22,325 nucleotides of DNA from Nymphaea colorata (lineage: Eukaryota; Streptophyta; Magnoliopsida; Nymphaeales; Nymphaeaceae), in assembly GCF_008831285.2 (NCBI RefSeq), contig NW_022204659.1:27501-49825 (forward strand). The letters run 5' to 3'. The notes under the pieces were generated by a model that did no database searches, was not told the DNA's origin, and was given only the letters and a program-made list of their open reading frames with translations. Shown here in pieces: positions 14,233-22,325 of this stretch; the first letter of the stretch is position 1, and each line of letters starts with the position of its first letter. The position numbers and the translations under genes are program-made.

Positions 14233-16198
14233 AGATGTACTCCTATGAATGTAGAATATACCGAATTCATTGATTAATTAGAATTGTAATTGTCAATTTA
14301 TCCATAACTCCAACTGCTTACTCGAAACAAGAATTGATTGTGATCGAACCACATAGTTTGTTTTATGTGGGTCATGTCTTGTTTCAAGATTTATCTAACA
14401 GAAGCCCACTTACTTATTTACCCACTTACTTATTTATATTATATTTCTTATTTCTTGGTGTGGTGTAGGCATATCATGCTCTTATATTATAAGTATAAGA
14501 ATAACGAATAATTCTCATTTTTCTTTTTCCTCAGGTTCCCCATAAAAACGAATGAAATTCATTCTCAATTCTAATGAATTGAAACTTATTCATTTTCATT
14601 AATCTGAAAAAACAATTCATTTTCTAAATATACCATACAATAACTCCATATAACTACTATAATACTAGAACTTATTGGTAATGGAATTTCTTTAGATAAA
14701 AGAGTTTTTATCTTTTCTTTTTATTTAAGAGTTATAGTTATATAGTTAAGTTATTATTATGTATTAGTATTAATAGTCATTAGTGATTTTCATTCTAGTA
14801 TAATAGTGAGATGCAATAGAATGTCTAGGTTCAGTATTTATGATTCCACAGTTACGGCATAACATATGCGACTTAGCAGCATTGGCGGATTCCTTTATTC
14901 TGTTCATTAACATTTCAGATCCGAGCGTAGAATCTTCTATGAATTCGATACGGAATGCTTGAACCGATTAGATTCCCTCTTTTCCTTGTACCAGATTCAT
15001 ACTTAATTGATTCAATCTCAATCCGTTGAATTCTGAGGAACCCTTACATTTACATATAACATAAGAAAACAACTCATTATAGGATTACCCTGACCCCCTA
15101 TTGAGTTATTTAGTTAAAGTTAGACGTCTTGAAAAAGTCACTCCATTTCGGACCAATTCTTAGTGCTACGCGATTTGGATTGACTCAAAATCCTTGTTTT
15201 GTTAATGGAGTAACCCCTAGTGAGACCAAGATGTTAGATTTCAGGGCAATCAAAAAAAGGAGTTTTTTGCAGCATCCCCACATGGCGGAGCGTGGCCCGA
15301 TAGTGGAATCGTTTAGTTTAAATCATAAAATCATAACATAAGTATAAGTGAAGTGATCCCCATAAAAGATTTCTGGTCTAATCGTGCGTTATCAAACGAT
15401 TGGTTCTAATTCTATAAACCAAACCTATACCCATAGAAATAGAAGAGAGAATAAACGTCGATACATTTCTTTCATTAAATAAGACTAAGATCAATTCATT
15501 GTTTCAGAGATAATGAATTTTGATTGTTGTTTTACAAAAAGGCGATGAATCTAGGTCTAGAGATTCATAACTCTTCCAAGCCCAAAAGACCCTAATCTTC
15601 TTGCATAAAGTATGAATTGGTAGAATTCAAATGGTGAGCAATTGGAGTAGATTCAGATACAAAAAAATTAGTATTGTACAAAGAAAAATGACTACTTAAC
15701 TACTGACTTTGCTAGTCCAGTTATATGAATACAATTTCACACCGAAACTGACGAAAGAGTTTCTTTTTCTCTGGCTTTTCTTTTCCACAAATCCAAGAAT
15801 AGGTCCTAGATCCGTGCCACTTACTACTATCTGGTTGGGCCGGGTTGGAGGTTTGTTTTAGCCTCATGTTATTATTTTGACTTCATTGATTGAATGCGAT
15901 TAGGTATACCTAAGGCGCATCAATCACTCTTTCATCATGGGCAGTAAAAGAGGAAAAAGGTCGTATGTAATTCGATATTGGAAAAATGCCTATTGGATGG
16001 AATAAACTTTTTGAACTTTGAGATCCCTAGGGATCTCTTGTACACGCAGGAATGCCTTCTTTATATTATATTATATATTATATGGCCTTATATGGCCCAA
16101 CCGGCCATAGGCCGCGCTAATGAGATGATAAAATGGGTACAAAATTCTACTCTACAAAAGCATACAATACATCAATCAAATAATATATTATATAGGTA
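14233..16198. other. Long ndhC-trnV intergenic spacer
   Basis: About 1.97 kb without a recognisable gene. It holds the ndhC 5' leader and several small structured elements. These include nested inverted repeats at 14324-14385 (GAAACAAG/CTTGTTTC around CCACATA/TATGTGG) and a perfect 16-bp tandem repeat CCCACTTACTTATTTA at 14405-14436. An 18-nt palindrome lies at 16020-16037 and a TATGGCC/GGCCATA hairpin at 16091-16109. A somewhat more GC-rich patch near 15270-15310 stands out but matches nothing I know. Confidence 0.75.
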
Positions 16199-16854
16199 TA
16201 GGGCTATACGGACTCGAACCGTAGACCTTCTCGGTAAAACAGATCAAACTGATTATTATCGAAATGATTCGAACTGTTTCAAAGACCCAACATGCATTTT
16301 TGTGCATTGGGCTCTTTCATCAACTGATGGATCAATCAGTTAGTCCACCATATTTTATCTTTATATGAAGATAACGAGATGGCTCCATGTGCTCTGATTC
16401 TTTATTTATATTCTGATCCAGGAGCAATACCAAAGTGTTTCAAAGGATTACCTTGACGTAGGTCTGTCTTAGGCCTAGATCAACCTCAATAGAGTCCCTG
16501 TCGTTCCGCTTCAAGCGTAAAATATGATACTTCATACACCTCAAAGTTCATAGGACAAAAGGAGGTTATTTTGAGGTCCCTATTAACTCATTAGGCCTAA
16601 CATTGAATTAACTGGGTATTCACCTTATCAATGATAAAATCAATGGTTGGTTCTATTTCGTATCCGAATTGGAACTGAATCGAACCCAATACTTGTCAGG
16701 CTATTGTTCTCTTGTTCTCTCGAATCAATGGAGTAAGACATCAATCTTTCATTTCAATAAGAGAAGATCAATTTCTTTGATTGCATGATGAACTCCCCTG
16801 AAAAGCATTGGCGCACGTGTAAACGAGGTGCTCTACCAACTGAGCTATAGCCCT
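16199..16854 (-). tRNA. trnV-UAC: tRNA-Val (UAC), split by a group II intron
   Basis: The 5' exon is 16817-16854 (38 nt, AGGGCTATAGCTCAGTTGG to GTTTACAC). The 3' exon is 16199-16233 (35 nt, CGAGAAGG to ATAGCCCTA). The joined tRNA is 73 nt, with anticodon UAC in the loop TTTACAC and a T-arm GGTTCGAGTCC. The exon junction lies at the 3' side of the anticodon loop, as in other plastid trnV genes. Confidence 0.95.
16234..16816 (-). other. trnV-UAC group II intron
   Basis: A 583-bp intron starting GTGCG at 16816 and ending TTTTAC at 16234. Domain V is the hairpin at 16284-16314, GAGCCCAATGCA paired with TGCATGTTGGGTC. No maturase frame is present. In land plants its splicing relies on MatK, encoded elsewhere. 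Confidence 0.9.
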
Positions 16855-17036
16855 TGTGATAGATATCTTATCATATAGATCATTTCTTGTCAAGAAAGAT
16901 ATTACATGATCTAACACGATACCCTAATCCGTTTCCTGCCAAGGATTGATATTGCTTAGAAGCCATATTCCATCTATAATAAATAATAAATACCCGATAC
17001 GATGCGCTCTATTCTTTCTCTTTGTGATGATAAATG

Positions 17037-17109
17037 ACCTACTTAACCCAGTGGTTAGAGTATTGCTTTCATACGGCGGGAGTCATTGGTTCAAATCCAA
17101 TAGTAGGTA
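17037..17109 (+). tRNA. trnM-CAU: Elongator tRNA-Met (CAU)
   Basis: A complete 73-nt tRNA with acceptor ends ACCTACT and AGTAGGT plus A. The anticodon loop TTCATAC carries CAU and the T-arm contains TTGGTTCAAATCCAA. Paired acceptor ends distinguish it from the initiator tRNA. Position 12 in the D-stem is C opposite A23, where U-A is usual; see findings. Confidence 0.95.
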
Positions 17110-17309
17110 GAACTTATTAGGTACCGGAGTCAATGAATGGCATCTAATAAGTTTTTCTACCCCCTTTTCTTTTATTGATTTTGTATCTTTCCCTTATTCC
17201 TATCCCGCTCACTACTCTTGTTCGTTACATCAATCAGATTGATTCTACTTGATTGTACGGAATCCAATATGGTGTATAAACAGAACTTTTGATTCTTATG
17301 GATTATGTG

Positions 17310-17332
17310 GATCAGCTAGTACGATAGATCAG

Positions 17333-17341
<9 letters not shown>
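17310..17341. repeat. 15-bp direct repeat at the atpE stop
   Basis: GATCAGCTAGTACGA occurs at 17310-17324 and again at 17327-17341, separated by TA (period 17). The second copy contains the atpE TAG stop codon (17335-17333). It looks like a small slipped duplication at the gene's end. Confidence 0.9.
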
Positions 17342-19226
<1,885 letters not shown>

Positions 19227-19667
19227 AAAAAACTGAACTATGTCTAAAGTTTTTGCGAATATTACCGAACCGAAAATGTACGATAGCAAGTTGATCGGTT
19301 AATTCAATAAGAAATGGGAGTTAGCGCTCGATTTTGTTGGTACTATTCAATCGAATCCAATTCAATCGCTTACTGATTTGATTCAATGAATGAATTTTCA
19401 AGTTCACCCAACCCAATCGATATTCGAAATATCGAGTACGAGTAGGTAAATAAGGATCATGAGGAAGTCTTTCATTTATCTATCATTAGAAAGAGAAACA
19501 ATCCCATCTAGAATTATATATATATGGATATATATAATGTATGGAATTCGAACCCGAACTTGATTTATGAGTCATTATTGATATCTCATCCGCTGATCTT
19601 CCTTATTTTTTTATTTTCGCCTAGTCTTCTTTCCATTTTGTATTCTGTATATTTTTCACATATACGA

Positions 19668-19696
19668 TATACATATACAACATATATCACTGTCAA
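19668..19696 (-). promoter_or_regulatory. atpB PEP-type promoter
   Basis: On the minus strand a -35 TTGACA (19696-19691) is followed after 17 bp by TGTATA (19673-19668). The context TTGACAGTGATATATGTTG strongly resembles the conserved plastid atpB promoter recognised by the bacterial-type RNA polymerase. The exact -10 hexamer is uncertain because TATATGTATAT offers several registers. It sits about 440 bp upstream of the atpB ATG. Confidence 0.65.
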
Positions 19697-19804
19697 GAGT
19701 CAATTTTTTATTATATTAATTGGTTTGTTTAGTAGATAAAATAGATAAAAAAACGAAAAAAAGCAGAAGGAGACCAATTAGGAACTTGAGAAAAAGGGGT
19801 TGGG

Positions 19805-19834
19805 TTGCGCCATACATATGAAACAGTATACAAT
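19805..19834 (+). promoter_or_regulatory. rbcL PEP promoter
   Basis: The highly conserved rbcL promoter: -35 TTGCGC at 19805-19810 and -10 TACAAT at 19829-19834 with an 18-bp spacer. Transcription should begin a few bases after 19838, leaving a 5' leader of roughly 180 nt. This matches the sigma70-type rbcL promoter mapped in many angiosperms. Confidence 0.9.
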
Positions 19835-20019
19835 AATGATACATTTGACGAATCAAATACTATGGTCCACTAATGAAGCATTTCAATTTCTAATTAGTTG
19901 ATATTAGTTGAGAATTTTGTCAGGGATTGCTGTGAAAGGTTTCATTCACGCCTAATCCATGTCGAGTAGACCCCGGTTGTTGTGAGAATTCTTAATTCAT
20001 GAGTTGTGGGGAGGAACTT

Positions 20020-21441
<1,422 letters not shown>

Positions 21442-22181
21442 TTCAGTGATTCGGATTCCCGTTCGTTCCACCAATTAAAATTAAACTCGGCCCAATCTTT
21501 TACTAAATAAAAGGATTGAGCCGAACCAACTAAAGAATAAGGCTCCTATGTATTTGCATATATCAATATGTACATACGTATGCTATGCAGTATGCAAGCA
21601 AGATCTAAAATTAAAATCTTCTCTTTAAAACTAAAGAGTTCAATCTTTCTATTGTTGGATCCATAATGAACCCATGGATCCTCGGATTGGCGGATCATTT
21701 GATATTCTCTCTAGTTGTGGACTATAGATCAAGCTAAGGGTCACAACTCCTTCTACTCATCCCGTATATTGTCCTTTTCGTTCCATGTTTCAATAGAAAC
21801 TAATATTCATAATATATACAAAAATTATTCAGAGGAGGAACAGATCTTTCTTTCTATCTTTCTAATGAGTATTTGTCTACGACATGGGAGAAAAACCTCT
21901 GTTTTAATTGATCTTTATTTAATTTATTATTGAAGTGAAGAAAAGATTCCATTATATCATATATAGTGATAGTGTAGTGAGTGATACTCCGGCTTCCATA
22001 AGACAAAAAAGGAATCATTTCTTTCAATACTCACTTCTTATTATTAGTATTAGAGTATGAGATAATAATCCTAAGAATTGGATCCATATGCTTATTCCGA
22101 TCGGAAATGAAATAGTAGATTATTCAGCGAATGACTATTCATATATTGTATTGTATTTCCAAACAGGAGGCGGAGGGCTTT
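21442..22181. other. rbcL-accD intergenic spacer
   Basis: A 740-bp AT-rich spacer. It contains the rbcL 3' hairpin, listed separately, and the accD 5' leader with promoter, which I could not pin down. No trnR-CCG, found here in several gymnosperms and ferns, and no rpl23 copy of the grass type, was seen. Confidence 0.75.
21487..21524 (+). terminator. rbcL 3' stem-loop
   Basis: An inverted repeat about 45 bp after the rbcL stop: arms CGGCCCAATCTTTTA and TAAAAGGATTGAGCCG with a short CTAAA-type loop. Plastid hairpins like this define and protect the mRNA 3' end rather than terminating transcription efficiently. The left arm has one base fewer and a C opposite A, so the stem is slightly imperfect here. 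Confidence 0.8.
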
Positions 22182-22325
22182 ATGGAAAAATGGTGGTTAA
22201 ATTCAATGTTGTCTAATGAGGATTTAGGGCGCAGGTGTGACTAAGTGCGAGTCTTGGCCCTATTGGAAAATACCAGCGGGAGTGAAGAACCCATTATAAA
22301 TGATAGTGAGAAAAACGTTAATAGT
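22182..22325 (+). CDS. accD: Acetyl-CoA carboxylase beta subunit, 5' part, frame disturbed
   Basis: AccD is the plastid-encoded carboxyltransferase beta subunit of the multi-subunit acetyl-CoA carboxylase, which makes malonyl-CoA for fatty-acid synthesis. Only the first 144 bp are in the window, in the poorly conserved N-terminal region. The ATG at 22182 opens MEKWWLNSMLSNEDL, with GGAGG and GGAGGG upstream. A base appears missing near 22237-22239 (TGTGA for an expected TGTGGA), giving a stop at codon 21. An extra base near 22265-22270 restores the frame, after which NTSGSEEPIIND is recognisable. The catalytic domain lies beyond the window. The name rests on this conserved N-terminus and on the position after rbcL. 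Confidence 0.88.

Larger units (their letters stand above)
19227..20019. other. atpB-rbcL divergent intergenic region
   Basis: A 793-bp region between divergently transcribed atpB (minus) and rbcL (plus), holding both promoters (listed separately) and both 5' leaders. An ATATATATATGGATATATAT repeat lies near 19516-19535. No gene is supported. Confidence 0.8.

Noticed and set aside
15129-15341. Plus-strand open frame in the ndhC-trnV spacer
   Set aside because: It lacks an ATG start, has no Shine-Dalgarno and no family resemblance; length is within chance for this spacer.
15978-16343. Plus-strand open frame running into trnV
   Set aside because: It is antisense to the trnV 3' exon and intron domain V, which explain the sequence better.

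Overview
The window is plastid (chloroplast) DNA of a land plant: a stretch of the large single-copy region running from the 3' end of trnG-GCC to the 5' end of accD. The order is trnG-GCC, trnfM-CAU, rps14, psaB, psaA, ycf3, trnS-GGA, rps4, trnT-UGU, trnL-UAA, trnF-GAA, ndhJ, ndhK, ndhC, trnV-UAC, trnM-CAU, atpE, atpB, rbcL, accD. This is the ancestral seed-plant order. rps14 beside trnfM argues against grasses, whose inversion places rps14 beside atpA, and so does the presence of accD. No trnR-CCG was seen between rbcL and accD and a full ndh set is present, which fits an angiosperm. The RbcL and Rps4 residues look monocot-like or early-diverging, but I hold that only weakly.

Layout. 1-950: two initiator/glycine tRNAs, a perfect 58-bp tandem duplication, and rps14. 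956-5438: psaB and psaA, the photosystem I core, which with rps14 form one minus-strand operon. 5439-8137: ycf3, a photosystem I assembly factor with two group II introns. 8931-11908: trnS, rps4, trnT, trnL with its group I intron, and trnF. 12563-14232: the ndhC-ndhK-ndhJ operon for the plastid NDH complex. 14233-16198: a long AT-rich spacer. 16199-17109: trnV (group II intron) and trnM. 17333-19226: atpB-atpE, the ATP synthase beta and epsilon subunits with the usual 4-nt overlap. 19227-20019: the divergent atpB/rbcL promoter region. 20020-21441: rbcL. 22182 to the end: the start of accD.

Functionally the genes cover light reactions (psaA, psaB, ycf3), ATP synthesis (atpB, atpE), cyclic electron flow (ndhC/K/J), carbon fixation (rbcL), fatty-acid synthesis (accD) and translation (rps4, rps14, tRNAs). 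I see no unknown defence system, mobile element, CRISPR array or novel operon.

The main oddity is a set of single-base indels breaking otherwise well-conserved genes: one each in rps14 and ndhK, four in atpB, six in rbcL and two in accD. Nearly all are one base missing from a homopolymer, and 12 of the 14 fall between about 18,500 and 22,270. psaA, psaB, ycf3, rps4, ndhJ, ndhC and atpE are clean. This looks like a locally poor-quality sequence rather than real gene decay, though a degraded copy of plastid DNA in another genome cannot be fully excluded from sequence alone.
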